Under the pieces are notes generated by a model. The model was not told the DNA's origin and made no database searches. It saw only the letters and a list, made by a program, of their open reading frames with translations. This document shows, piece by piece, positions 25,712 to 37,640 of a stretch of 64,000 nucleotides of DNA. The DNA comes from Megascapheus bottae (lineage: Eukaryota; Chordata; Mammalia; Rodentia; Geomyidae). The stretch covers positions 39,599,001 through 39,663,000 of the forward strand of contig JANJXV010000016.1 in the NCBI GenBank assembly GCA_024803745.1. The letters run 5' to 3'. Position 1 is the stretch's first letter. Each line of letters begins with the position of its first letter. A program made the position numbers and the translations under genes.

Positions 25712-27059
25712 GTATGTACTTTCTTGGATTTTACTTTTTTATTGTTGCATGAAAAAATTGTTTTTACTTTTGTTTATTGGATATTAACCCACAAATTTCA
25801 AAATAATTAACAGAAATCTTCATATATATCTATATTGAAGATATCAGTGAGTAAAAAAAGGTCCATTTTAGTCCTTTATTAACAAAGTGAAAATATCCTT
25901 TTAACTCATGCAGTGATATAGTTTACTATATTTGTTTTCTTAGATTCTTTCACTTGCAACCTATGTCTCATGATATTCGGAGAAAATGTTAATATTTATA
26001 CAGAAAACTAGTTAGTCGTAAAGAATTGTACCCAAGAAATTATGCCCATGCTTCTTGTTGTTTACTAACTGAATGTTTTGGATTATGTATTAACATTTTC
26101 AGTTGCAGGCAAACACACTGAATACAATTCAATTTATGAAATAGTCTTTACATGCAGAGAACACCATGCATCCTTTACTTTAAAATAAATTGTACTTAAC
26201 TCATATACTCACCCATACTTCAAAACCTTTTATTACTTTTATAGAATATTACAAAAAACATTTTAAAGGGGATCAAGGAAAAGAAATAGATATTTGCTTG
26301 TCTCATAAACTATACTACAGTACAAAATCAGTCTGGATTAACTATGTACTTCAATCAGCCTCTTAAAGCAAAAGTCAAGCTGAATTTCACAAAGGTTTTA
26401 TACTATTATTGCTTTCTTCAACTTTAACTGCAGCACTCAGCCTTCTGAGATTTATAATGTGAGTGATGAAGCCTGTGCATATAAATATATAATATTTATC
26501 CATTTAAATCCTTCTTTAAAATGCAAGAGAACATCATTTTCAAAAGATATTATTCTCATTTATCTCCATGACGCCATTAATGCTGTAGCATCTTAAACAG
26601 AGATGTTACTAACTCCTGAGGCCTGAATCAGCCCTCAGCTACTCAACGGCCTTATTAGACTGTCAAACACAATTCAGACATCGCACAGACGAAGAGCCAA
26701 CACGCAGCTCCCATGCTTTGTAAACGCATTTCCTGGCTGCCTTAGCTCTGTGCACGTTGAAGCTTCCCTCAGTTTGTGCACAGCATAGGGCATAGCTACT
26801 GCTATGCCCCAGATGGGCTTAACACCTCCATGGGTGGGCGTAGGACTCATCCCTCCCATGTTCCTGCTGTGCACGTGGTTATGTCTCAGTGGTCAAAGCA
26901 TGGCAAGAAGGAAGACACAACCTGTAGAGCTAGCTGGAAGAAAACAGTGCCGTTTATTCACCACCAGCACTAATTGACATAGTTCTTTCAGTTAATCAGC
27001 TAGTGTCTCAGAATGAAGGTAAATAAAGCATTTGAGAAGATTGTATGCTTTGTATGGAG
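25712..27059. other. Unique DNA
   Basis: No supported gene or repeat. 26560-26990 is GC-richer and contains a perfect hairpin at 26788-26809. Confidence 0.45.
26788..26809. repeat. Perfect 9-bp hairpin
   Basis: gggcatagc, loop tact, gctatgccc. Confidence 0.9.
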
Positions 27060-27120
27060 GGTGATGCGGATAAACCCAACTGCTCAGGAGTCTGAGGAAG
27101 AAAGATCAAAAATTCAAGGA
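27060..27120 (+). repeat. B1-like left-monomer fragment
   Basis: 'aacccaactgctcaggagtctgaggaagaaagatcaaaaattcaagg' matches the 7SL-like half of the composite SINE. Confidence 0.6.
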
Positions 27121-27129
27121 CACACTCGA

Positions 27130-27470
27130 GAAGGGGGATCAATGTGTGAGAAGTAATGCACACACTTGGGCCGGGAGTTTGGCCTAGTGGTAGAGTGCTT
27201 ATCTATCATGCATGAAGACCAGGGTTCGATTCCTCGGTACCATATACATAGAAAAAAGCCAGAAGTGGTGCTGAGGCTCAAGTGGTAGAGCACTAGCCTT
27301 GAGAAAATCCAGGGACAGTGCTCAGGCCCTGAGCTCAAGCCCAGGACTGGCCAAAAATAAATAAATAAATAAATAAATAAATAAATACACACAAAAAAAT
27401 TAAAGTAATGCACACACTACCTGAGGAATGTAACTGAAACCCGTCTACACTACCAAAGTAAAAATGTGGT
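27130..27470 (+). mobile_element. L1 3' end interrupted by an IDL-Geo SINE
   Basis: 'atcaatgtgtgagaagtaatgcacacact' continues after the SINE as 'acctgaggaatgtaactgaaacccgtctacac', the same order as the L1 tail at 55800-55860. Confidence 0.75.
27151..27418 (+). repeat. Full-length IDL-Geo SINE with exact target-site duplication
   Basis: Body 27168-27402 with intact A box (tggcctagtggtagag) and B box (GGTTCGATTCC), and a tail of (AAAT)n. The exact 16-bp duplication aagtaatgcacacact lies at 27151-27166 and 27403-27418. This is one of the youngest-looking copies here. Confidence 0.95.
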
Positions 27471-27550
27471 AGATATATGGCTTAACATATAAAGAGCAAT
27501 TTTCTAACATGCCTTAGGCCCTGGGTCAATTTCTAGTAGAATACAATAAT
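27471..27550 (+). repeat. Diverged ID-like element
   Basis: 'tatggcttaacatataaagagc...aacatgccttaggccctgggtcaatttctag' follows the tRNA-derived ID order. Confidence 0.45.
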
Positions 27551-27985
27551 AGAAAAATACTTACAACATACATTGGATACATTTTTTCAATTGGATTTCA
27601 CAGATAAAAGTAGAAGGAGAAGGGAAAGAACAATTTCTCTTATATAATGAATTCAAATGTGGTGCATGTGTGTCACAGTGAGATGTCAGAATTTAATACC
27701 AAACACTAAAAAGCAGTGAGATTGGTTTGAAGAGATATGACACCAGCAGTTATTGGAGACTCACAAGAAAACCTTTGAATAATACACAAGAGCCCGATGG
27801 GAGATATTGTTATTTGTAATATCATCATCTCTACATCTCTCAATTCTTCTTTACAAGTATACTATTAAAATAATTCTCATATTCAGAATTTATTATTGGT
27901 GTGTATTATTTTTCAAAAGGGTTCATTAATTATTCACATAAAATAAGCAATAGTTTATTATATGCACCCTTTCTTATCTATCTCT
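27551..27985. other. Unique DNA
   Basis: No supported feature. Confidence 0.4.
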
Positions 27986-28136
27986 ATCTCATGCTATATA
28001 TATGCATATGTATATATACATAGATATGTATATTTGTATAATATATATATGTATATATGTGTGTATATTTGTCTATACACATATATACATATGTACATGT
28101 ATGTATACGTGCATATATATATATATATATATATTG
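27986..28136 (+). repeat. Complex (TA)/(TG)-rich tract
   Basis: About 150 bp of alternating tatata, tgtata and catata units. Confidence 0.9.
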
Positions 28137-28137
28137 C

Positions 28138-28250
28138 GAGAGACAGTGGCTCTGTGGCTGTAGTGATCGAGCACTAGTTTTGTGCTGAAGAGCTCAGGGA
28201 CGGGACCCAGGCCCAGAGTTCAAACCCCAGGACTGGCCAAAAAAATAAAC
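28138..28250 (+). repeat. Geo monomer of the composite SINE type
   Basis: 'gctgaagagctcagggacgggacccaggcccagagttcaaaccccaggactggcc' has the 'gctgaagagctc' signature of the B1/Geo type. The left half is missing. Confidence 0.8.
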
Positions 28251-28257
28251 TGAATTT

Positions 28258-28258
<1 letters not shown>

Positions 28259-28343
<85 letters not shown>

Positions 28344-28346
28344 GAG
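28259..28346 (+). repeat. (GA)n microsatellite
   Basis: 88 bp of GA repeats directly after a SINE tail. Confidence 0.96.
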
Positions 28347-28378
28347 CACACTATATAGAAGATTATAGGGGAGAGATC

Positions 28379-28380
<2 letters not shown>

Positions 28381-28410
<30 letters not shown>
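28381..28410 (+). repeat. (GT)n microsatellite
   Basis: 30 bp of uninterrupted GT repeats. Confidence 0.96.
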
Positions 28411-28413
<3 letters not shown>

Positions 28414-29078
28414 CCCAAGTAAAAACATGTAACATTTGTCTTTTTATGTCTAGCTCATCTTACTTAACAGTGTCATTTTTTTTTATAAATTTAGAGTTTG
28501 GATATTGTTATTTGGAATCAAGGATATTATTTTAGCTTATTTAAAATATCATTGAATTTTTATTCGTTCTATTCATAAACATATGGCCAGGTAACATTCA
28601 CCTTCTTTTGTGTATAATAGTATTAGTTCTAGGACAGGGCCATTGTGTCCTGTTGTGCACGCTGACAAACATGTTCGTAGTATCTTGAGTCCACGCATAT
28701 ACCCCACGCTGCTCTTACTTTGCTGTCCTTTCTAATGTGTGAAGGTTGTTGTATTACATAGATAGTCACAAACACTTAGTAGAAGGATAGTTCCTTTGAT
28801 TTGTCCTGAGTTTCAGTCACCAGTGTTTGCTTGTCACCACAATACATTTGTCGTCTCTCCACCCAGAGATCAGGTTTGTCCAACATTTTATAATCTTGTT
28901 TGCCTATTTTCAAATATTTTATTCATTTCATTGTTTATTGTTAATGTGTCTCATTATAATGCTCACCAATTCCTTGGAATTGTTGAATCACAATTCATCT
29001 TCAAGATTCTAATTTTTCCCCATATGTTCATAGCATTGTTTTAAGAGTTTTAAATTATTGTTATTTACTTTCTTGCAG

Positions 29079-29390
29079 GTCCAAAGGAAATGAACGTAAT
29101 TGCATCACAACAGATGTGCTCCATAGCAGCCGAAGCAGGAGGCATTCTTCCTGCTCCATCTGCCTGGATGGTGGCTTCTGGAAGTTGGCACTCGAGCAGC
29201 TGAGTTCCTCTTTCCTAATGGTTTTGTCTGGAAAGACATGGTGCCTGGTTCAGCCTAGGCTCCTTATGCACATTGAACTCTCCAGAGACTTCTGGAAGCA
29301 CAGATCTGATTTTCTTCTACCCTTCAGGTTCACCTGTTCTTTTAGCTTCATGCCAGACCAGAAGCCAATTCCTTTAACATGTTACGAATG
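29079..29390 (+). other. Candidate exon B
   Basis: Seen: acceptor 'tttactttcttgcag' and donor 'aatg|GTATGTG' 312 bp later, in repeat-free sequence somewhat richer in GC than its flanks. No frame is open across the whole segment. Read in the phase left by candidate exon A, it would stop after about 40 codons. Best regarded as a possible untranslated or lncRNA exon; chance splice-like matches are common in introns. Confidence 0.22.
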
Positions 29391-29935
29391 GTATGTGGTG
29401 ACCAAGATATTTGTTATTTAGAGATTATTACATTGCTTCCAGCACTTGCTTAACCATATTAGTTCTTTCCCTTAATCTTCACAGTAGCCTTACAGGGACA
29501 TTTATATCCTTTTCTTTTTACAAATTAAGGCTCTGTATCTTAAAACTTAGGTAATTTTCTCCAGAGTTTCCAACTAATAATATCTAATGCTCACAATGCT
29601 GAAAAATGTATGACATTACAGAGTGGGCCTCTTACTGGTACAGCTCATGCTGCACCAAGGTAAATTACTTACCTACATTCTTCACAGCATTTCTACTGTC
29701 ACATGATCATTGGAGCTTTGTCATTACAAGCACTGACAGAAAAAGGATTTGGGAATAGACCCATCAATATTTATATTTTTGTTTGACTTAGAGATCACCA
29801 AAATACTAAAGCAAAAGACAAAATATGGGACACTGACTCATTATTTCAGATTTAATATATTGTCTTGTAGTTGTTTATAATAATTTTATAATAATATAAT
29901 GATTTTGTAATAATTGGGGTTATGTTTGCCTTTCA

Positions 29936-30086
29936 GCAGTTGTACAGAGGAACGACCACTCAACAAAAGTAATATATGTAAACAGCGAAACTTGATGGGA
30001 AGAAATGACATCGACCAAGATTTATGGTTGTCATCTGAAGATATAATAGAACTTTGACTTTAGAAGCATTCAGAGAAGTTATATCA
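29936..30086 (+). other. Candidate exon C
   Basis: Seen: acceptor 'ttatgtttgcctttcag|cag' (a tandem NAGNAG site) and donor 'atca|GTAAGTG', 151 bp apart. The segment is stop-rich in all frames, so it would be non-coding. It lies on the same strand as candidate exons A and B and about 0.55 kb after B. Confidence 0.22.
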
Positions 30087-31439
30087 GTAAGTGTAATATG
30101 CAAGGGCAAGTATATAGATATGGTATTATCATGGCCAAATCATAAATTTTAGATTTCTGATTGCACTGTGGTCTAAATGTGTCAGGGGCGTTAGGACACA
30201 TGCTCCTTGATTGAGGCTTAATCTAGACCTTGGTCACCATGGGGCTGGGCCATTTCGGGGCAGTATTAGGAGATGTTGCTACAGGAAAAATTAAAAATTA
30301 AAAAAAAAGATTTGCAGGGGCTAGGAGGACGCTAAGGTGAAAAGCAAAAATAGTTCTTCAAAATTTCCATGCCACAATTAGAGTGAGAGATCTTATTTGA
30401 TACTAAATTTTGAAGTTAACTGCAATAGAGATTCCTGGTCAAATGGTAATGGGTGTGTTTGTAGTATTTCGTATTGGGATTGTACCTGCCTATGTAAGCT
30501 GAAAACAGCATGGCCAGGAAAAACGTGAAGTAGAACATCTTAAATTCCATAATCTGAATAATAAACCTTGTTCCAGTAAGAGTAATAGTTGCAGAGCTAA
30601 GAATGATGGAACACACAGTAGGTATCACTCACTGTTTCTAAAGCTGTAAGGTGCTAAACACAAGAGCTATGGGAAAGCCTTCAGGAGGAAATTTCTCATT
30701 TATTTACCACTGTGAATGGTTTTACTTGTACTAATTTGGGCAGTCATATTAACAAAGCTTCGCTAACTTCTTTTGAATGTGGTTATTTTCTTCTTATATG
30801 AGAAAAATCACACAGCACCTGATGCTTGCACTCATTGTCTAGGACTCTACTAATGGAGGCAAAATTCCAGTCCCTAATGTCTGTTCTTGACCAATGGAAA
30901 GCCAGCCTATCACAACAAAAATCTTTTTGGGCTTTCAATAATTTCTTCTTTATAAGGTAAATTGTAGTAAACTTTTGTTCAGTTTTTATAAGTATTGTGT
31001 AATTTTTAGTAATTCACATATTACATACATTTATATATATATATCAGCTTATGGTATCAGCACAATTAAAGTTCTTAGGCACCCCATTTATTTCATCTTG
31101 TTATTTTTGTTTTACTCATTCATTCTTTACACTCCGTCATGCATTGAACAACTGTGTTCTAAGAATCAGATGGCTCACTTTTTAAAACATGTGTAACCTT
31201 TCTTTTCTCTCATTTATTTCTGGTGCATTAGATCAAGATGGCTCTTTTTCTGAATTGTTCTTGCTTATTTAGCAGCTAATCATTTTAATCTTCCACCAAG
31301 AGTGAAAATTTACATAATCTGAATGCCCCTGAGTTTTCCAAAGTTCAATTGTTTAGTCTTTTCAGTGGAATAAAGAATCCCTCTATTTTCATTTAAGCCT
31401 GCAGCTCGACTTCTGTCACTGTAGTAAATTACCTGGCTC

Positions 31440-31860
31440 ACAGTGCTTAGGAAGAAGAGAGGAATAGTGAGTTTACTCCTGTTTCTAGAGAGTCAGATGG
31501 CACCGCACTGGCTCCCAAGAGCCTCAGCCTGGATGGCAGGTGACATGCATACAAGTGATCAGATCTCACAGTAGGCATCAGAGAGAAACTGTGCTGATCC
31601 CTACAGCAGCCATTCTGAGTCAAGTTCAAAGGCCAAAATCAGGCCTTAACCACTGCCCATTGCTGGACTCTCACGGCCTGGAGACCTGTCTCACTGGTCT
31701 GCCCGCACCTCTCCAGGCTTCACAGCACCACCAAAAGCTTGGGCATCAAATCGTACAAGGAACTGTCAACCCACACCAAAACCCTGGAACAACCTTCACA
31801 CCGAATCTTACAAAGGCCAACTTCCCCCAGTCCCATAGAAGTGAATCACTAGCTTTCTAA
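31440..31860. other. GC-richer block, possibly an old LTR-type repeat
   Basis: The phrase 'aaattacctggctcacagtgcttagg...gtttactcctgtttctagagagtc' recalls dispersed mammalian repeats, and the block is richer in GC than its flanks. I found no terminal repeats or coding domain. The + strand is open over 31540-31860 (106 codons) without a recognisable protein. Confidence 0.25.
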
Positions 31861-33112
31861 TTTATTACAGAATTTGCCCCTATTCTATTTTCCTAGAATT
31901 TTAGTCATTATTAATTTATTATTTGACCATATATACTTCCTTCCTTCATATAAACTAGTGAAAAAAATAGGTCACTACTTAGTACTCAAACGAAGGAAAC
32001 TAAAGTTGAAATTAGGTAAAGGTGATTTTATTCAGTTCCCTCAAAATGAATGTGTAATTTTGTTTATGGAATTACTGGAGAGTTTTATAGAGTAAAATAT
32101 AATGTTGAATGAAAGGACTTCATGTTTTCTGATGGGATCCTCTTCAGCTTTTCATCCTAGGGGAAAAATGAATGAGATAATGGTCAGAAGTGTGAAGTAG
32201 ATATATAACATCAAATTTGATAAATAATAGAGGCCCAAAATGCTGATTTCCATTAGGGAAGAGAGTATGCAGGTCATTACAATATACTTAAATCAGTGAG
32301 CCCTAATAAAAAATTAAAATGTATATATAATCATTACTTACCTGTGAAGAAAAACATGAAAAATGTTCTTTAAAAAATCCAACTACTTATTTATTGATTG
32401 ATTTTACTGAATAACTGGCAGAACTTGGAACTTAGTTAAAGCCTTTCACTAATTTTCTTTCTAATCAGTTCATGTCCCTGGAAAAATTCTGCATTCCCAA
32501 GTTCCCAGTTGCATAACATTTGTTAGGTTGCTATTTCCTATGATTGAGCCTCATTAAGGCTGCTGAAATACGGAGGTCGGATTTTATTTATAAGTGATAT
32601 TTGGAAAGTCAGTGCAGTTGGCAGCAATGAGAAGTAAAGACATAGGGGTCTCTACATGACACAAGCCAGACTCGGATAGAGAGGAAGGTCTTCGCCAGGT
32701 GAAAGTCTGCCTGTCACATCAGGCCACCTGTTCCATTAAGATCGCCTAATCAGGCCTCAGTCCGACTTGTTACTCTATCAGAGCATCCTGATGGGAAAAT
32801 ATGATTCTCTGCGGCTGATTATTCTTAGCCTTTCAATTCAGTGGTTTTCCACCTACCCCCCATCCGACTCCCCAGTTCTCATTAGATTTGAGTATAAGGA
32901 GGACATTCTCTCCATGGCAGTTGGAATACTCATCTTAATCACCAATGGGTGGGGAAATAATTCCAGGAGATGACTGCAGGCTGGACTCCAAACCTGAGAA
33001 CACACCTCCAGGGGCTCTGTGCCTCTCCTCTGTATCTGCCTTTCTCTTCTACCCCTTCAGGTAAGCTGGAGTGAAGACACCAATAAATGCAAGGGCCAAC
33101 ATGAAGTCACAC
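31861..33112. other. Unique DNA
   Basis: No supported feature. Confidence 0.4.
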
Positions 33113-33340
33113 ATTTATTTTCTTTGTTTTTATTTTTTCATATATTTTATTATAATTAGTAAAAGGGTTACATTATAGTCATCAGATAGAAGATGCATTA
33201 CTTCACAACATTGATACCCTTTCTCATGTCTTGGTCCCCATTTCCCTACCCCCACCCCAGCCCCTCATCTTGTTTTCCCCCATTCCCTATCCAATTTCAA
33301 ATAACCAAATAAGCACATATACCATACACCAGATAAGTCA
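33113..33340 (-). mobile_element. L1 3'-end fragment
   Basis: 'tattataattagtaaaagggttacattatagtcatcagatagaagatgcattacttca...accctttctcatgtct' is the reverse complement of the L1 tail at 58250-58380, including the C-rich (G-rich in sense) 3'UTR tract. Confidence 0.88.
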
Positions 33341-34825
33341 CACATTTCTAAACAGTTTCTTGGCATAATTTAAACCTCTTATATTTTTAAGAATTTTGTT
33401 TTCTCTTTATCAAAGTGTCAATATCCACATCCAAATAATAAAGTGGTAATGTGAATATGTGTACCTTGCATAATGCTAACACATTTTTCTATACAATCAC
33501 TGAATATATACCCACATGAGATTATGTGCACGAGTGAGGAAGAGGGAGAGGAAGGAGAGATAGTCAGAGAGAAGGAAAGGGAAAGGGTGGATCCATGAAG
33601 CACTGAGAAATTTTTAAGATTTAGTTCTCCTTATGAACCAATAAAACTCAAGATTGTCTAAGGTAAGAGGCCCAAATAAACAACAATTTCCACATGGCAA
33701 AAACGTATAGCACAAAACTACTGCCTTCCGTTTGCAATGTTTCCTTTGCTTTTATAAATTGTGTAAATTTGCTGTGTTATAGATCTTCGGCTCTGAAGCT
33801 GATATAATAGCAAATAAATTTTAAGTATAAAGAGTGCAGCTGGGAGAAAATAAAACAAGTTTGATGGATCTATCCTTCAGCCAAGCACTCTGAACACCAT
33901 TTAATCGAGAACAGATAAAAGTACAGCAGCACTAAGTCATGTACGAACAACACACCTGGAAAATTAATTTACACTGAGAGAAATGAGTTTGGTTATCAGT
34001 ACCAACATCTCATTTTTTAAAGACACCAATATATTTATCAACTCTTCGGGGAAAGCATCAAATGTTTTCTTGTTTTACCATTTGAAATGAGTAATGTAAC
34101 CCTTCCAAACATCACCAAGAAAATGGAGTAAAAATAAAATAACCAATAAACTGCCCAAAGTAGATTTTGTCCATTTTCTTCTCTGACAAGAAATCAGGCT
34201 ATACATCCCCATGTCACATTTTTTAAATCAGTAGCATGAACATTATAATAAAATATTAATAATAATAAACCATAATTTATTAATTCTAATTATGAAGTAT
34301 TGTGGTCATAAAGAAATCATTATGTTCTTCATCCATTTATTTTCTGTTCCAGGCACTTTCTAAAAAACGTTTAATAAAATATCTACCACAAAGTACAAGG
34401 AACAAAAAATACACAACTTCCTCATTATACATTAGGCATGATAGGAATAATAAATGTCATAGAATGAGAAATTTAAGTGGTTGAGACATATAATCATAAA
34501 TTATTAATGACATACAATTGAGAATGTAAGAAGAATGCCTAAGAAACTGGAAGAGGTATCCATCTATAAATATGCAGGAACCACAATGCAATTTAGTCTT
34601 CAACATTACATCATCACGATGTATATTGTAGCCCACTATCGGTTTTCATTACACAATATTGAAACTTGAAATTTCGATAACAAAGCAAATGTTTAATCAC
34701 TTTGCCAAAGTTTTAGAATCATTGCTGTGGTAAAAACTGTACAAAGTCTAGTAATTCTACATAATCTGATATCAAATAAAGAGGATAATATCCATAGATT
34801 GGCTTCATTAGGAAACCTAATTTGG
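33341..34825. other. Unique AT-rich DNA
   Basis: No supported feature. Confidence 0.45.
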
Positions 34826-35020
34826 AGCCAGGCAAAGACATGCCTGCATTGATAGCTACCCAGGAGGCAGAAAAAGAATGATCACTGTTTGAAACCAGCT
34901 TGGGTATAAGTGCAAGATCCAAACTAAAAACCAAAGGACATGGAGCATGGCACAAGTGGTAGAGCAAGACTTAGCCAGCACCGGGATCTGAGTTCAATTT
35001 CCAGCTCTGCCCGATGTGTA
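34826..35020 (+). repeat. B1/Geo-type composite SINE, diverged
   Basis: 'gccaggcaaagacatgcctgcattgatagctacccaggaggcag...caagtggtagagcaagacttagcc...gatctgagttcaatttccag'. Confidence 0.7.
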
Positions 35021-35690
35021 TGTGTATAATATGATGGCTGACTGGTGAAGTGTAACTACCTGCAATCACATTAATCAAGAGGTCAAACTGGAAAGGTCAA
35101 GCGTTGGAGGTCAGCCTGAAGTATGAAGTCAGACCCCATCATACAAAACAACAGCACATACAAACTGATGGGAAAAGTACAAGTTTAGTTTAAAATCAGG
35201 ACAAATAAAGTTTCAGTGACATATGTGCAGAGTGAATTATTACTCAGAAAAAATCCCAAATACCTCATGAAAAGATGCATAACTGTAAAGAAAATTATGG
35301 TGAGTTTGATTTACAGTCAGATATTTTCATATGAAGTCGATTTCAATTCTGAAGTCCAAATATCTATCAGAAATTAACCATTTATATCATCTTTGAAGAT
35401 TACAAAAAAGCCACAGTATTTTCCATAGGCTTCTAAGTTTATTTTCCCTATCAGAAAAAAAAAATTACAGAGAAGCCAAGATACATTTCACATCAATCTT
35501 TACAGAAATACTTTTCACAATATCAAATATATATCTATAACAAGCTAAAGCACCCATGTGACCATAACTAGAATTTTTGTGGCACTGTGACACTCCAGGA
35601 AAGCCCTCCATCACTTGGGCCACATTCCACCAATAAATAAGAGCTTCTGAAAAAAATGTGTTGTATCTTTCAAATAGAAACTGATCCAGT
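35021..35690. other. Mostly unique DNA
   Basis: 35050-35150 may be another B1-like remnant ('gcgttggaggtcagcctgaagtatg'). Otherwise nothing recognised. Confidence 0.35.
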
Positions 35691-35888
35691 CTGTTTTTTT
35701 TCTTTCCATTCTTGGGGCTTGAACTCAGAGCCTGGGCACTGTCCTTGAACTTATTTTTGTTCCAGGCAAGCCCTCTACCATTTGAGCCACAGAGCCACTT
35801 CCAGCGCTGTCTATTTCTGTGGTCCTGAGAAATTGAACCCAGGCAGGCTAGGCAAGTACTCTACCACCAAGCCACATTCCCAGCTCTC
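35691..35888 (-). repeat. Full-length IDL-Geo SINE
   Basis: 'cttggggcttgaactcagagcctgggcactgtcc...catttgagccacagagccacttcc...gaacccaggcaggctaggcaagtactctaccaccaagccacattcccagc' in minus orientation. Confidence 0.93.
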
Positions 35889-37435
35889 CAATCTTTAAAA
35901 TAAAATATTTCTGAAATTGTCTGTTAGCAACAACGAGTACCTAGAATTGTCTAAATTATTTAGGCTAATTAGACTAGTAAGTACCAAATCTTGGCATCCA
36001 TGGCAAATGAATTAGTGGCTAGTGGATACAGAGCATCCATTTAGGAAAATGAAAAGTTCTAGATGTAGAAGGTGATGAGGATCACACCACAAGGAACACA
36101 GAACCCAGTAAGTCTATGGGAAACAAAGTAGCATTGCCCATACATGGAGGGGTCCACTTAACCCCTCATATTAGAGTCAAAGCAATACCGACGAATTTGG
36201 TGAATCCAAAATCATTTCATGAGAATAGGAAGTAGTGTCTTCTATATACCAGCCAAGAAATATGTCTGCATGCTTTTGTCTTTAACCCAAATGTGTGTGC
36301 TTGTGTGTGTATTTAAAAAAGTGGCACATGTGTTGAGACCTTTATATCTAGTTGTACAAGATCATAAATCATGTCTACACACATGAATTAACATGCAGGT
36401 ACAGTGTACTGAATTCAATTAAACTCTTGTCACAAATTCTCTTTATTCTTGCAATGAGCAAGACATTTCTATAGTATTTTCCATGACAACTCTTTCCACC
36501 ATGCCTGAAAGTAAATTAGAGAGAAAAGACAATTCCTCAAATATGGAATCTGCATGGAATATTTGTCTTAATACAGTGGCCCCAATAAGTTCCACCTGCA
36601 AAGACAATGAGTGATAAGAAGAAGAAACAGTCATGTCTTCCATTTCCCTATGGCAGCATGCGGTGAATGTGGTCTATGACAGTGGGTGATTGATGACTCT
36701 GCCCCATGTCTGGTGTGATGTAAAGATGCGTGATGATAGGGCAGTGGGGGGTGGAGCGAGGGTTCATGTGAGAGCTCAGTGACACTGTAATGTTAATGAC
36801 TGGTAGGAATACATTATTAAGTAAATGCCACACTGAGTGAGTTCTTGCTTTGCAATATCTCATTAGTCTGTTGTCATTTCGAAGATGTGTGAGTGCAATT
36901 TATAACCCACGATGGGAAAGGTGACAGCCGGATTTTTCTAACTAAGTAATCCTATGAAGTATTAATTTTGGCAAACTCTGTCTTAAGTGCTTGAGAAGGT
37001 TTGGTGATTTAAGACTATTTAAAGATGGTGACACATGAGGAGGGTGACATGGAAAGGTTTGGTGAAATGATCTCATTTTCCTGGTGAAAATATCAAAGCT
37101 ACTGCCCTACGTGGGTTTGAATTTTTGTTTTCCTCAAGGACAACTTATTATTTAATGATAGGAACTAATTCATAATGGGTGTCTGAAAGTAATTTGACAC
37201 GTTTTAAATTTACTTTTGTGCATATATTATGTTTTTGCGGAAAGAACTTAAGCCTCACAGAATATCTAAGAAGTTAGGTATTAAAATCTATTCACCTCAT
37301 GTCCCCCTCAGAGTGATAAAAGTATGCTACATATCCAAGGTTTTCATGTCATCTATGTCTATTAAACAAAGTATTAATTTGATCCATTTGCTTTTATGAT
37401 ATTTGTTTTCTCATTTTGAAAATCTTTTATTATAG
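35889..37435. other. Unique DNA
   Basis: No repeat recognised. It contains the weak exon candidate at 36443-36600. Confidence 0.4.
36443..36600 (-). other. Candidate terminal exon (weak)
   Basis: On the minus strand a long pyrimidine tract (tttcttcttcttatcactcattgtctttgcag) precedes a frame that stays open for 50 codons, begins VELIGATVLRQIFHADSIF and ends at a TAA that overlaps an AATAAA. That is the arrangement of a short last exon with a polyadenylation signal. A second good acceptor lies inside it. No known domain is recognisable. Its entry phase (0) does not fit the phase-1 exit of the candidate exon at 63083-63220. A chance open frame is quite possible. Confidence 0.2.
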
Positions 37436-37640
37436 GCTTCAGTGGCTTAAGTCAATAATACTAGGAAACAGAGCTCGAGTATGCTAGTTTGAAGTCAAAG
37501 CAAACAGAAAAATTCACGAGACCATCTCCAAAATAATCAACAAAACTAAGGGCTTTGAGGTGCATAGCTGAAGAGGTAGAGGAAAAGCCAACCAAGTGTA
37601 AGGTGGTGAGTTTAAACCTCGTTACTAAAAACAGAATTGA
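37436..37640 (+). repeat. Old composite SINE
   Basis: 'ggcttcagtggcttaagtcaataatactagg...gaagtcaaagcaaacag...atagctgaagaggtagaggaaaagccaacc...gagtttaaacctcgttac' follows the B1/tRNA-like order with heavy divergence. Confidence 0.45.

Larger units (their letters stand above)
28411..31439. other. Unique DNA containing candidate exons B and C
   Basis: Apart from those two segments no gene or repeat is recognised. Confidence 0.45.

Noticed and set aside
29611..29770. Minus-strand splice pair around 29671-29730
   Set aside because: The enclosed 60 bp has stops in all frames and nothing else supports it.
32335..32420. CACAG|GTAAGT donor on the minus strand
   Set aside because: The sequence before it is itself acceptor-like and has no exon-sized open segment.
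33001..33070. Pyrimidine tract followed by cag|gtaagc on the plus strand
   Set aside because: Acceptor and donor coincide, leaving no exon between them.
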